64,000 bases of DNA from Bacillota bacterium (GTDB taxonomy: Bacteria; Bacillota; SHA-98; Ch115; JABLXJ01): the NCBI GenBank assembly GCA_013178125.1, contig JABLXJ010000001.1:62001-126000 (forward strand), written 5' to 3'. The position numbers were made by a program, and so were the translations under genes. A model generated the notes under the pieces. The model did not search any database. It worked only from the letters and a program-made list of their open reading frames with translations, and had not been told where the DNA came from. Every line of letters begins with the position of its first letter. Within the stretch, counting starts at the first letter, position 1. This document shows positions 53,194-61,668 of the stretch, piece by piece.

Positions 53194-54474
53194 ATGTCTA
53201 GAACCCTAGAGTACCTGTTAGGAAAGGGTGAACAACATATGCCGCTCGCTTTATGCGAAAAGCAGGCCGTAATACGGGAATTTGCGACCAAGTACAAATC
53301 CGCCGGCAAGAAGGAAAGGAGCCAGATTATCACCCAACTCATAGAGCTTACAGGATACTCGCGCTCCCACGCAGCTAGAGTCCTTAAGAGACCGCCCAAA
53401 CCTGGCCGACTGCGGCAGCCTCACAGGAAACGCGGGCTGCTATATGGCCCACTGGTTATACAGGCCTTAAGAAAGGTCTGGCTTATCTTAAACTGCATCT
53501 CAGGAAAGCGCTTGGCACCGTTTATGCCTGAGATAGTCCCGATACTCGAACGTTACGGTGAATTGCAAATTGGTGATGATACAAGAAAAAAGCTACTATC
53601 CATGAGCCCAGCTACCATCGACAGGAGACTGGCTCCAGAACGGCGGCAGATGGCTACTAAGGGTCGATCTGGAACAAAGCCTGGCACATTACTTAAGCAT
53701 AATATCCCTGTTAGGACCTTTGCAGAATGGAATGGCGCTGAAACTGGTTTTGTTGAGATAGATCTGGTCGCCCATGACGGTGGGAATGCCTGTGGGGAGT
53801 ATGCACAGACCCTTGATGTGGTAGACGTAGCAACGAGATGGACGGAAACTCGCGCGGTGAAGAACAAGGTGCAAAGGTGGGTCTTCATGGCTCTCAATCA
53901 CATCATCGCCAAGTTTCCCTTCCCCATCAGGGGGATAGACTCAGATAACGGCTCTGAGTTTATCAATGCCCACATGGTCAGGTTTTGCACCCAGAACGGC
54001 ATAACATTCACTAGGTCAAGGGCCTACAAGAAAAACGACAGTTGCTATGTGGAGCAGAAAAACTGGACTACCGTGCGTAAGACAGTTGGGTATTTGCGTT
54101 ATGATACTGATGCCCAGGTATGTCTCTTAAACGAGATATACGAAGTCATGCGCCTATACACCAACTACTTTCAGCCGGTGATGACGCTTACCGGAAAGGA
54201 GCGTAGGGGAAGTAAGGTCACCAAGCATTACGACATTCCTAAGACTCCTTACCAGCGGGTCATGGCTTCTCCATGCATCTCACAGGAAGCCAAAGAGCAT
54301 CTAGCAAGTGAATATCAGGCCCTCAATCCTGCCAGCCTTCGACGTAAGATACTAGCATTGACAAGGCTATTACTACGATCGAGCATGCGTAACTTAGAGG
54401 GCAACGCGAAAGAACAGAGTCACGCAAGATCTGAGCATGGTACAAGTGGAATAACCCTGGCACGATACCTGTAG
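53194..54474 (+). CDS. DDE-type transposase/integrase of the insertion sequence
   Basis: 426 residues. An N-terminal helix-turn-helix region (RSQIITQLIELTGYSRSHAARVL), a basic linker with GRLRQPHRKRG, then an RNase-H-like integrase core: Asp190 in VEIDLVAHDGG, Asp251 in GIDSDNGSEFIN and Glu287 in NDSCYVEQKNW, the DDE triad. The C-terminal part is positively charged. The frame is intact, so it may be active. ATG 53194 follows AAAGGAG. I do not assign it to a named IS family. Confidence 0.92.
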   Translation: MSRTLEYLLGKGEQHMPLALCEKQAVIREFATKYKSAGKKERSQIITQLIELTGYSRSHAARVLKRPPKPGRLRQPHRKRGLLYGPLVIQALRKVWLILNCISGKRLAPFMPEIVPILERYGELQIGDDTRKKLLSMSPATIDRRLAPERRQMATKGRSGTKPGTLLKHNIPVRTFAEWNGAETGFVEIDLVAHDGGNACGEYAQTLDVVDVATRWTETRAVKNKVQRWVFMALNHIIAKFPFPIRGIDSDNGSEFINAHMVRFCTQNGITFTRSRAYKKNDSCYVEQKNWTTVRKTVGYLRYDTDAQVCLLNEIYEVMRLYTNYFQPVMTLTGKERRGSKVTKHYDIPKTPYQRVMASPCISQEAKEHLASEYQALNPASLRRKILALTRLLLRSSMRNLEGNAKEQSHARSEHGTSGITLARYL

Positions 54475-54566
54475 CTGCCTCTAGTGAAGTGATACACGGT
54501 CATCAGGATTTTATGATGGAGGAGGAATGCATGATAATGTGGCGAACTAAGCATGAAAAGGCCTTC

Positions 54567-54595
54567 GCGGGGTACCGGCTCTGGTTGTACCCCGC
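54567..54595 (+). terminator. Hairpin downstream of transposase inside the IS
   Basis: GCGGGGTAC (54567-54575) and GTACCCCGC (54587-54595) form a perfect 9-base stem with an 11-base loop. There is no strong T-tract. It could end the transposase transcript. Confidence 0.5.
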
Positions 54596-54844
54596 GGTAC
54601 CCTTCTCTTATTCGCCCTCCCTCGTACGGAAGTCAGGGGTACCTATAAGCACATTTTCCCGTGAGGCAACGATACCCCTTTCAAGCATATTTTTACGTGA
54701 GGCAACGGGGATTTCTCCCCCACCCTGGCTCTGGCCTCACTTGACATATATCTCTGAAAGTGAGAATATAGGTATAAAAATCGCTTAAGGTATGGTAAAT
54801 GGTAAATAAGGCCGCGTCGCCAGGGAGGGTAGGAGGATAGTCTA

Positions 54845-55330
54845 ATGCTTCGAAAGCGACTTCTCGAAATTTTGCAGGATAGCGACCGCTACACCCCAGC
54901 ACAGCTTGCCACGATGTTAGGTGTTACGGAGGAAGAGGTCAAGGCTACGCTCAAGGAGCTCGAGGACTCAGGGGTGATCATAAAGTACCACGCCGTGATC
55001 GACTGGGAGAAATCAGGCGAGGAGATCGTTACCGCCCTCATAGAGGTAAAGGTTACTCCCCAGCGCGAGGTCGGCTTTGACGATGTGGCCAGACGCATAT
55101 ACCTCTTCCCGGAGGTCAGGTCCGTTTTCTTGATATCAGGGGACTATGACCTCTCTGTCGTCATAGAGGGTAAGAGCATGCGCGAGGTTGCATTTTTTGT
55201 GGCCGAAAAACTCGCCACCATTGAGCATGTCCAGAGTACTGCAACGCACTTTGTGCTGAAGAAATATAAGCAGAACGGGGTAATAATCGGGGAGCCCGAG
55301 CAAAATCACCGCCTGGAGGTATCACCATGA
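54845..55330 (+). CDS. Lrp/AsnC-family transcriptional regulator
   Basis: 161 residues. The N-terminal helix-turn-helix (YTPAQLATMLGVTEEEVKATLKELEDSGVI) is followed by the RAM-type amino-acid-sensing domain (VTALIEVKVTPQREVGFDDVARRI, SVFLISGDYDLSVVIEG). It shares 4 bases with the aminotransferase gene that follows, the usual AsnC-aminotransferase pairing in clostridial genomes. Likely regulates its partner and itself in response to an amino acid. AGGGTAGGAGG precedes ATG 54845. Confidence 0.95.
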   Translation: MLRKRLLEILQDSDRYTPAQLATMLGVTEEEVKATLKELEDSGVIIKYHAVIDWEKSGEEIVTALIEVKVTPQREVGFDDVARRIYLFPEVRSVFLISGDYDLSVVIEGKSMREVAFFVAEKLATIEHVQSTATHFVLKKYKQNGVIIGEPEQNHRLEVSP

Positions 55331-56616
55331 ACGTAGCCGCCCTTAAATCTACCCTCAAGTCTGCTGTTGGGCCTGCCAAGCCATTTGATGATAATGCATT
55401 TGATAATGATAGTGGAAGCGATCCCGATTTTGTGACTCAGATGCGTCCCGCCAGGGAACGTATTTCGCCTGTAGTCAGGTCGCTCCCACCCTCGGGGATC
55501 AGGAGGTTCTTCGATCTCGTAGCCGAAATGAAGGGTGTAGTTTCACTGGGCGTAGGCGAGCCCGATTTCGTTACGCCTCAGCATATACGCGACATGGCTA
55601 TGTATTCCCTCGAGCAGGGCTATACGTCGTATACCTCCAACTACGGCATCCTCGAGCTACGCGAAGCGATCTCCGATTACCTGGAGCACTTCATCGGCAA
55701 CGTGTATGACCCGCGAAGGGAGATACTCGTCACCGTCGGTGTCAGCGAGGCTGTTGATCTCGCCCTGAGGGCCATTCTGGAGCCCGGCGATGAAGTCATA
55801 ATCCCGGAGCCCTGTTATGTCTCATATAAACCATGCACCGTCCTGGCGGGGGGAGTGCCGGTCGTCGTCTCCACCACAGTTCAGAATGGTTTTCAGCTGA
55901 CAGCGCGCGATCTCGAACCGCACATAACCGAGCGCACCAAGGCTATTCTCCTGTGCTATCCAAATAACCCGACGGGGGCTACGCTGAGTTATGAGAACCT
56001 CGAGGGCATAGCCAGCATAGCAGCTAAGCACGACCTCCTCGTCATATCCGATGAAATATACGGTGAGCTGACATATTCAGGGAGGCATGTAAGCATAGCC
56101 TCTTTCCCGGATATGCAGGAAAGAACCATAGTCTTGAACGGCTTTTCCAAGGCGCATGCGATGACTGGGTGGCGCATCGGCTACGCAGCCGGGCCCAGCG
56201 ATATCATAGCGGCTATGGTGAAAATACACCAGTACGTTGCGCTCTGCGCGCCGATAACTGCCCAAAAAGCCGCCCGTGAGGCCCTCCTTCATGGTGACCA
56301 TGAAAAGGAACGCATGAAGAATCGCTACGATGAGCGCAGGAGGCTGATTGTGCGAGGGCTGAATGAGATAGGCCTGGCCTGCTTCGAGCCCAAAGGGGCA
56401 TTCTATGCCTTTCCCTCGATAGCGGTCACGGGCATGTCGTCTGAGGAGTTCGCTGAGCGGCTGCTTCAGGAGGAAAAGGTAGCGGTCGTTCCGGGCAACG
56501 CCTTCGGCCAGAGCGGGGAGGGCTATGTCCGCTGCTCGTACGCGGCTTCCGTGGATAATATACTAATAGCCCTCGAAAGAATGGCTCGATTCGTGGAGCG
56601 GCACAGGAGGATCTAG
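55327..56616 (+). CDS. Class I/II aminotransferase (PatA/aspartate aminotransferase-like)
   Basis: 429-residue PLP enzyme. GVVSLGVGEPDFVTPQHI, YTSNYGILELREAI, CYPNNPTGATLS, ISDEIYGELTY and the cofactor lysine in NGFSKAHAMTGWRIGYAAG are intact, as is RCSYAAS near the end (substrate-carboxylate Arg). About 45 residues at the N-terminus (Asp/Asn-rich) exceed the usual ~385-residue core, so a later start inside the frame is possible. Amino donor specificity is not readable. Confidence 0.94.
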   Translation: MNVAALKSTLKSAVGPAKPFDDNAFDNDSGSDPDFVTQMRPARERISPVVRSLPPSGIRRFFDLVAEMKGVVSLGVGEPDFVTPQHIRDMAMYSLEQGYTSYTSNYGILELREAISDYLEHFIGNVYDPRREILVTVGVSEAVDLALRAILEPGDEVIIPEPCYVSYKPCTVLAGGVPVVVSTTVQNGFQLTARDLEPHITERTKAILLCYPNNPTGATLSYENLEGIASIAAKHDLLVISDEIYGELTYSGRHVSIASFPDMQERTIVLNGFSKAHAMTGWRIGYAAGPSDIIAAMVKIHQYVALCAPITAQKAAREALLHGDHEKERMKNRYDERRRLIVRGLNEIGLACFEPKGAFYAFPSIAVTGMSSEEFAERLLQEEKVAVVPGNAFGQSGEGYVRCSYAASVDNILIALERMARFVERHRRI

Positions 56617-56646
56617 CCAACATCCTCGGGCCCGAGGATGTTGGCT
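56615..56646. terminator. Perfect 32-base palindrome between convergent genes
   Basis: AGCCAACATCCTCGGG (56615-56630) is followed directly by its exact reverse complement CCCGAGGATGTTGGCT (56631-56646), starting inside the aminotransferase stop codon and lying 17 bases before the end of the minus-strand suf gene. It probably acts as a two-way terminator. Confidence 0.8.
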
Positions 56647-56663
56647 CGGTAAGTGTTAGTTTG

Positions 56664-57629
56664 TTAGCTCAGAAAGCCCGTGAGAATGGTATCGACGGCT
56701 TCCTTCTCGGTCAAGCCCATTGTCATGAGTTTAATAAGCTGATCACCGGCGATCTTGCCTATGGCCGCCTCATGGGTGAGCTCTGCCTCGGGGTGGAGGG
56801 CATGGAGCTCCGGCAGGGAGCCTATTTCCGCGGAATCCATGATGATGGAGTCGCATGCCACGTGCCCCCGGGATCGCGCCTTCCCGATGAGTGAGGCCTT
56901 GAACACCTGCTTCGAGCGATCCTGCGCCACCGACCGGGCCAGCACCTCCGCGCTCGCATCATCCCCGGCCAGCTCGACGGTGATGATGGAATCTGCACGC
57001 TGCGCGCCATGCGTGAGGAGCCTCTCGCTTATTATGAGCTTCCCGCCGGGGCCGACCCTGCCCTCAGTCGCCCGGTTTGTGCTATCTATGCCCCGGATCT
57101 GGACCAGCTCGATCTCGGCGCTGGCCCCTTCCTCCAGGGTTATGATGGTCTTGGGATTAAGGATACGGCCTCCCGTTCCCTCCCCCTGGCCGTAGTGTTT
57201 TTCAACGTAGCGGATGTGCGCGCCTTTCCTGACGATGAATTCATGGATCCCGTCGTGCTGGGCGACGCTTGCGCCCGGGTTGTGTATGCCGCAACCCGCT
57301 ACGATTAGGATATCGGCACCCTCCCCGATATCGAATGTGTTATAGACGAGATCGCGCATCCCCGAAGCGGTCACAAGAACGGGGATGTGGACGGATTCGT
57401 TCTTCGTCCCGGGCTTCACGATCACATCTATGCCCGGCTTGTCTTGCTTGGAAGCGATCTCGATATTGGCGGATGACATGCGCGACAGGAGATCGCCATT
57501 CTTGCGGATGTTGTATGCGCCCTGCGGGATCCCGTGCAGGTCCGCGATGGTTTCAAGCAATTTCTCGTCAATAGTATCAAGCTCTCTGACATTATCTTCT
57601 CTGATATTATCTATAGCACTCAGCTTCAT
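56664..57629 (-). CDS. SufB/SufD-family iron-sulfur cluster assembly scaffold protein
   Basis: 321 residues from ATG 57629 (GGAGGGGAG upstream; the frame is open to 57674). VHIPVLVTASGMRDLVYNTFDIGEGADILIVAGCGIHN, HDGIHEFIVRKGAHIRYVEKHYGQG and SEIIMD-type stretches with HEAAIGKI near the end are the SufBD beta-helix core. This short form without a large N-terminal domain is typical of clostridia and archaea with a two-gene system. It forms the scaffold complex with SufC encoded by the overlapping gene. Confidence 0.9.
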   Translation of the reverse strand: MKLSAIDNIREDNVRELDTIDEKLLETIADLHGIPQGAYNIRKNGDLLSRMSSANIEIASKQDKPGIDVIVKPGTKNESVHIPVLVTASGMRDLVYNTFDIGEGADILIVAGCGIHNPGASVAQHDGIHEFIVRKGAHIRYVEKHYGQGEGTGGRILNPKTIITLEEGASAEIELVQIRGIDSTNRATEGRVGPGGKLIISERLLTHGAQRADSIITVELAGDDASAEVLARSVAQDRSKQVFKASLIGKARSRGHVACDSIIMDSAEIGSLPELHALHPEAELTHEAAIGKIAGDQLIKLMTMGLTEKEAVDTILTGFLS

Positions 57630-58362
57630 CCAGCTCCCCTCCGCACGTGGTTCTCCAGCGACAGGCGATATCATCCTCGATCATCGGCCAGATAGCCTCG
57701 ACGCTCCCCCGCTCCTTGACCTCGCCTTCGGCCATAAGCAATATCTCGTCGGCCGCCCTCAGGAACTTCTCATTGTGTGTTATGACCACCGTGGTTGATG
57801 ATGCGTTGGCCCTGTGCCGCCCTGCAATGACCCTGAGGAGCTGTTCGAATGTCCACAGGTCCACGCCGGCCTCGGGCTCATCGTAGATCACAAAACGCGG
57901 GTTTCGAGCCAGGAGCATAGCTATCTCGAGGCGTTTGAATTCCCCGCCCGATAGCCGGGCATCAGCCTCCCTCTCGATATAATCCCGCGGGCAGAGCCCC
58001 ACGACCCTCAGCAGCCCTTCGATGTTTCTTTGATCACGGTTTGATGCTGCGATGGCGAGAAGGTCCTTCACCTTGAGCCCCTTGAACCTGGGGGGATTCT
58101 GAAACGCGTAACCGATCCCCATCAAAGCGCGTTCGGTGATATTGGCGCCGGTGATATCCCTGCCATCCAAATACAGCCGGCCGCTGGTTGGCTGGTAGAT
58201 GCCCATAATCACCTTTGCCAGGGATGACTTGCCCCCGCCGTTGGGGCCGGTTATCGCATACATCTTGCCCGTCTCGAAGCTTATATTGACATTGTCCAGT
58301 ATCTCGAGTTCCTCTCCCTCTCCATTGTTCGTGGCGACGGTGATATTCTCCAGCTTCAGCAA
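57607..58362 (-). CDS. sufC: Fe-S cluster assembly ATPase SufC
   Basis: 251 residues. Walker A GPNGGGKSS, Q-loop AFQNPPRFKG, signature RLSGGEFKRLEIAMLLARNP, Walker B FVIYDEPEAGVDLWTFEQL and H-loop VVITHNEKFLR; GVDLWTFEQL is SufC-like. The frame opens at ATG 58386, but GGGAGG (about 8 bases upstream) favours TTG 58362, giving the usual start LKLENITV. It drives scaffold remodelling. It overlaps the SufB/D gene by 23 bases, and no sufS, sufU or sufD-like third gene lies in this operon. Confidence 0.94.
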   Translation of the reverse strand: MLKLENITVATNNGEGEELEILDNVNISFETGKMYAITGPNGGGKSSLAKVIMGIYQPTSGRLYLDGRDITGANITERALMGIGYAFQNPPRFKGLKVKDLLAIAASNRDQRNIEGLLRVVGLCPRDYIEREADARLSGGEFKRLEIAMLLARNPRFVIYDEPEAGVDLWTFEQLLRVIAGRHRANASSTTVVITHNEKFLRAADEILLMAEGEVKERGSVEAIWPMIEDDIACRWRTTCGGELDEAECYR

Positions 58363-58504
58363 CTGGTCTCCCTCCCTATCCCGCATCCCTTAGCCTTGAT
58401 CCCGCGTCCCTTAGCCTCGGCCTCAACCTTAACCTCAATCTACTCAACCTACCACGTGCCTTCTCATTCGCATTCTATTGCCACGCACATTGTCATTTCC
58501 ATTG

Positions 58505-58984
58505 TCATTCCCTCGCGCCCGATTCGCCCTTTCCGCCTAATTCGCCGGGCCTGCCACTTAACTCGGCAGGCTTGCACAGGTCAGCGAGGTTGATTGAATC
58601 GAGCGTCTCGACCATGCTGTCGCGGAGTCGAACCCACGCTTCCCTGGTCATGCAATAATCCTTGCGCTCACAGCACTCATCCACGCAATCACTCCCAACG
58701 CATTCCACGGGGGCTATAGGGCCTTCAACGGCCCTCAGAATGTCGGCCACGGAAATATCCTCTGGTGGCCTCGCAAGCGTGTAGCCGCCCTTAGCCCCGC
58801 GCACGCTCTCGACGAGCCCGGCGCCACGCAAACCCCTGAAGAGCTGCTCGAGATATTGGGAAGATATATTCTCCTTCTCCGCTATATCGCGGAGGGATAC
58901 GGGCGCACCGTCCCCGGCTCGCTGCAATACTACAAGCCGGCACATGGCGCGCAGGCCATACTGTCCTCGAGTTGATATTCTCAT
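58505..58984 (-). CDS. Rrf2/IscR-family regulator of iron-sulfur genes
   Basis: 159 residues from ATG 58984. MRISTRGQYGLRAMCRLVVL and YLEQLFRGLRGAGLVESVRGAKGGYTLARP form the Rrf2 winged helix. Cysteines 95, 100, 104, 105 and 111 lie in VECVGSDCVDECCERKDYC, close to the Cys spacing of IscR cluster ligands. Directly upstream of and co-directional with sufC-sufB/D, it likely adjusts their expression to cluster supply. A tandem palindromic repeat at 59127-59162 upstream is its probable operator. It ends in a Gly/Pro-rich tail. Confidence 0.93.
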   Translation of the reverse strand: MRISTRGQYGLRAMCRLVVLQRAGDGAPVSLRDIAEKENISSQYLEQLFRGLRGAGLVESVRGAKGGYTLARPPEDISVADILRAVEGPIAPVECVGSDCVDECCERKDYCMTREAWVRLRDSMVETLDSINLADLCKPAELSGRPGELGGKGESGARE

Positions 58985-59126
58985 ATCGTATCGCTCCAAA
59001 CCCCTGCCTGGCAACGGGCCCGACTACAATCCTACAATCGGTCGGTACCTGGCCAGGATGGCCAGTATCAGGCGCCGGAAATCCTGGAGTAGCTAAATAA
59101 CTAAAATAGCTGAAAACAAGCGCCGA

Positions 59127-59162
59127 ATCCGTTCGGATAAAACTAAATCCGTTCCGATAAAT
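59127..59162 (-). promoter_or_regulatory. Tandem palindromic operator upstream of Rrf2-suf operon
   Basis: AATCCGTTCGGATAAA (59127-59142) and AATCCGTTCCGATAAA (59147-59162) repeat with a 20-base period, two helical turns; each contains an ATCCG/CGGAT-type palindrome. They lie 143-178 bases upstream of the Rrf2 start and downstream of azlD, in a gap of about 250 bases. Confidence 0.6.
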
Positions 59163-59231
59163 ATGACTATTTTACTCAGATATCTACCACTATCAATTTA
59201 TCACTCCGGCCAGGCCCTGTCAACGTAAAAA

Positions 59232-59555
59232 TTAATAGAGCCTTTGCAAGAGGACCATGATTCCCACCCCAACTGCAACAGACAGCGCGAGGCTCCTGGT
59301 CCTTATGGCAACCAGCATAGTGGGGATAGCGGCTATGAGGTAATCATTATGTAGACTTAGATCAATGTGCCGGTGGGGCATGAGGAGGCCTGGCGCTAGC
59401 AACGCGGCAAGCACAGCACTGGGGACAAACTCCAGCCACTCCACAACCCATTGAGGCATCTTCACCCTGCTTAGGGCCACCAGCGGTAAAGCGCGGGGAA
59501 CATATGTGGCTGCAAACATCCCCGCAAGTACCACTAGGAATGTCGTTTTGTCCAT
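59232..59555 (-). CDS. azlD: AzlD-family branched-chain amino-acid export subunit
   Basis: 107 residues, four hydrophobic segments: TTFLVVLAGMFAATYVPRALPLVAL, WLEFVPSAVLAALLAPGLL, YLIAAIPTMLVAIRTRSLALSV. It partners AzlC in exporting branched-chain amino acids (and the toxic analogue azaleucine). ATG 59555 follows GGGGGTG; the frame starts at 59564. It overlaps azlC by 22 bases. Confidence 0.92.
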   Translation of the reverse strand: MDKTTFLVVLAGMFAATYVPRALPLVALSRVKMPQWVVEWLEFVPSAVLAALLAPGLLMPHRHIDLSLHNDYLIAAIPTMLVAIRTRSLALSVAVGVGIMVLLQRLY

Positions 59556-60295
59556 AGGTTCCAAAACACCCCCAGGGTGGCGCTAATCACTGTGGCTACG
59601 ATTACGTTTAAGGTGTTCCACCCAAGCATTGATACGCCTAACGAGATAAACCCCGATAGCACCGCTACGAGGATAGTAGTCTTATTCTTTAGCTGTGAAA
59701 TGAGAAGAGCAATAAACATCGCCGGGAGTGCAAAATCAAGACCCAGGTCTGATGCACTCCCGACCAGGGAAGAAACGGATGCCCCGACTAGCGAGGCAAC
59801 CACCCACGAGAGGTAAGATGCTAGGTGCAAGCCCAGGACCGTAGAAAACCGGGGCTTCTCGCGTGAATACTGGCCGATTCCCGCTGCATAAGTCTCATCG
59901 GTGATTCCAAATGAGAGAATCGCCAGGGCGGGTATGGAAAAACGACGAAAATAGGGCACCATGGAGGCGCTGAAAAGCAGGTGCCGCAGATTCACCAGAA
60001 AAGTCGTTGAGACGATCGCGGTCGCGCCGGCGCCAGAGGTGAGCATTGCGACGGCAATGAACTGCGATGATCCCGCATATACTGCGAGAGACATGGCTGT
60101 TGCCTGAATCACAGATAACCCTGCCTGACGGGCCAGTACGCCATATGCGAATCCTATCGGAACATAACCCAGCATAATGGGGATGGCAATCTTGACCCCT
60201 GAAAGGAACCCACCAGCGACGGCCTTGGTTAGGGTAGTTAGAACTGCAGATGTAGATGTGGATGATAGCGTTGACGGCTTCGTATCAAGCTTCAT
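59534..60295 (-). CDS. azlC: AzlC-family branched-chain amino-acid exporter
   Basis: 253 residues with about seven membrane helices. IPIMLGYVPIGFAYGVLARQAGLS, YAGSSQFIAVAMLTSG, LVNLRHLLFSASMVPYFRRF and FGITDETYA are the AzlC/YgaZ marks. It forms the exporter with AzlD. It is the first gene of the pair, with a Ser/Thr-rich N-terminus before the first helix. Confidence 0.94.
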   Translation of the reverse strand: MKLDTKPSTLSSTSTSAVLTTLTKAVAGGFLSGVKIAIPIMLGYVPIGFAYGVLARQAGLSVIQATAMSLAVYAGSSQFIAVAMLTSGAGATAIVSTTFLVNLRHLLFSASMVPYFRRFSIPALAILSFGITDETYAAGIGQYSREKPRFSTVLGLHLASYLSWVVASLVGASVSSLVGSASDLGLDFALPAMFIALLISQLKNKTTILVAVLSGFISLGVSMLGWNTLNVIVATVISATLGVFWNLWTKRHS

Positions 60296-60367
60296 ATCAA
60301 CTTAATTTTACCGCATCCGGGCCGGCCAGGGAAGAGATTTTTATCTCTCTTATTGCGCTTCTCCTTC

Positions 60368-61003
60368 TTAATCATGCTGGCCTTTCCCGCTCTTGCCGTG
60401 ACCGGCGGCGCCTGCATCCTTGCCGCTATCTTTGCGACTCTCATGCTTCTCTTCTAGCTTCTGACCACCCTTATTATCATTATCGTTGCGGTCATTATCG
60501 TTGTCGTCCTCGTCATTCTTAACATTCTCTTGCTCCTGTGCCTCATTGTTGTTGTCTTCATCTATATTCTCATCTATATTCTCATCCTTTTTGGGACCTT
60601 TCTGCCATTCCTTTTTTGGACTTCCAATGACCTCACTTACCGCATGGCCGAGGGACTTTGGTTCCACGCCAAGGATCTTCGCTATCTCACCCCAGCCGAG
60701 CCCCGAGTCAGCCATGGCCATAACCTCATCCAGCGTTTTGCCAGAAGCGGACGCAAGGCTTGCGGCGATTGTGATCTCGCCCCAGCCAGCGCCTGTGGAT
60801 CGAAGTTTCTGAATAGCCTCGGCCGAAAGATTAAGGTTCGGGAAAGCGGTTATTATGTTTGAGGTGAAAACAGCGTCATATGTATGAGTTGCTGTACCAG
60901 CTGCGTCATCGGACCCCTGAATTGCAAGACACGTACTCGCAACGCTCAGCATTAAGGTTAGTAAACATACCACTCCCGCCATTAAAGCCACAATTCGATT
61001 CAT
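60368..61003 (-). CDS. Secreted protein with acidic Asp/Asn/Glu-rich tail, unknown function
   Basis: 211 residues. Signal peptide 1-27 (GVVCLLTLMLSVASTCLA). The middle (about 50-125) has LNLSAEAIQKLRSTGAGWGEITIAASLA and SGLGWGEIAKILG, an internal repeat of a GWGEI helix-type unit. The last third (about 140-211) is Asp/Asn/Glu/Lys low complexity and likely disordered. GGGGAGG precedes ATG 61003. It stands alone, probably surface-exposed; it shares style with the secreted protein at 683. I know no function for it. Confidence 0.75.
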   Translation of the reverse strand: MNRIVALMAGVVCLLTLMLSVASTCLAIQGSDDAAGTATHTYDAVFTSNIITAFPNLNLSAEAIQKLRSTGAGWGEITIAASLASASGKTLDEVMAMADSGLGWGEIAKILGVEPKSLGHAVSEVIGSPKKEWQKGPKKDENIDENIDEDNNNEAQEQENVKNDEDDNDNDRNDNDNKGGQKLEEKHESRKDSGKDAGAAGHGKSGKGQHD

Positions 61004-61343
61004 TTTCGCGCCTGACCTCCCCGTCCGCAGTGTTCTTTATGCTTTACTTGGCCTCGTACTTATATATTTCGGTATAACGCAACCAATCTTTAGACCAATT
61101 TTGAACTAATCCTTAAGGGCCTGAGGATCGCTGAGATCGGTACATCCCAAATGTAGGCTGGTAGCAAAACTGTTGGGGTAAACCCCACTCGACTGCTGGC
61201 AATAATATGGATGAAACTCTATATTAGAAAAAGCGATAAACAAATATGATACTCTATTGACTGGGAAAAGGTCCGCGAGATATAGTAAATATGTCTCTCA
61301 GACCCGATTTCATGCCTACTTCCTATCACAGGGAGGGTGTCCA

Positions 61344-61623
61344 ATTATAAAGGCTTATAAGACCACTCTCGAAGGCAAAACGGAAGAGACCACATTGTTG
61401 TCTGATAAAGGGATATGGATCAATATCACGCGTCCCAGTGAAGAGGAAATCTTGAGGGTAAACAGAGAGACCAGCCTCCCCCTGGATTTTTTTACGTGCC
61501 CCCTTAGATGAAGAGGAACGTTCCAGGATCGAGGCTGATGGGGGTCGGGTCACCAGGGTATCAGTCTGGGGACCCGGGGCATGGAGTTCTACAAATTTCA
61601 AGGGATTTCGGTGGAGTCGGTGA
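61344..61623 (+). pseudogene. Broken CorA-type magnesium transporter (N-terminal remnant)
   Basis: The frame reads IKAYKTTLEGKTEETTLLSDK and IWINITRPSEEEILRVNRE, typical of the soluble N-terminal part of CorA transporters, then LPLDFFTCPL followed by a stop; removing one C from the CCCCC run near 61500 restores DEEERSRIEADGGRVTRVSVW. The start position holds ATT (61344) seven bases after GGGAGG, so the start codon also seems lost, and the protein ends at 61623 without the membrane part. About 95 residues of roughly 300 remain. Confidence 0.8.
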
Positions 61624-61668
61624 AGATACGTCGGATCCGGTGAGAATATATTGGGGGAGCTGGGAGAT

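Larger units (their letters stand above)
53118..54705 (+). mobile_element. Insertion sequence with doubled terminal repeats
   Basis: The left end holds TTGCCTCATCAAAAATGTGC and, 34 bases later, TTGCCTCATATCAAAAATGTGC. The right end, read in reverse, holds GTTGCCTCACGTAAAAATATGC and GTTGCCTCACGGGAAAATGTGC with similar spacing. So each end carries two transposase-type sites in inverted orientation around one transposase gene, about 1.59 kb in total. No target duplication is obvious by eye. It lies 50 bases from tRNA-Arg. Confidence 0.85.

Noticed and set aside
54489-54788. 99-codon frame after the transposase
   Set aside because: It crosses the IS right-end repeats and a hairpin, so it is unlikely to be a gene.
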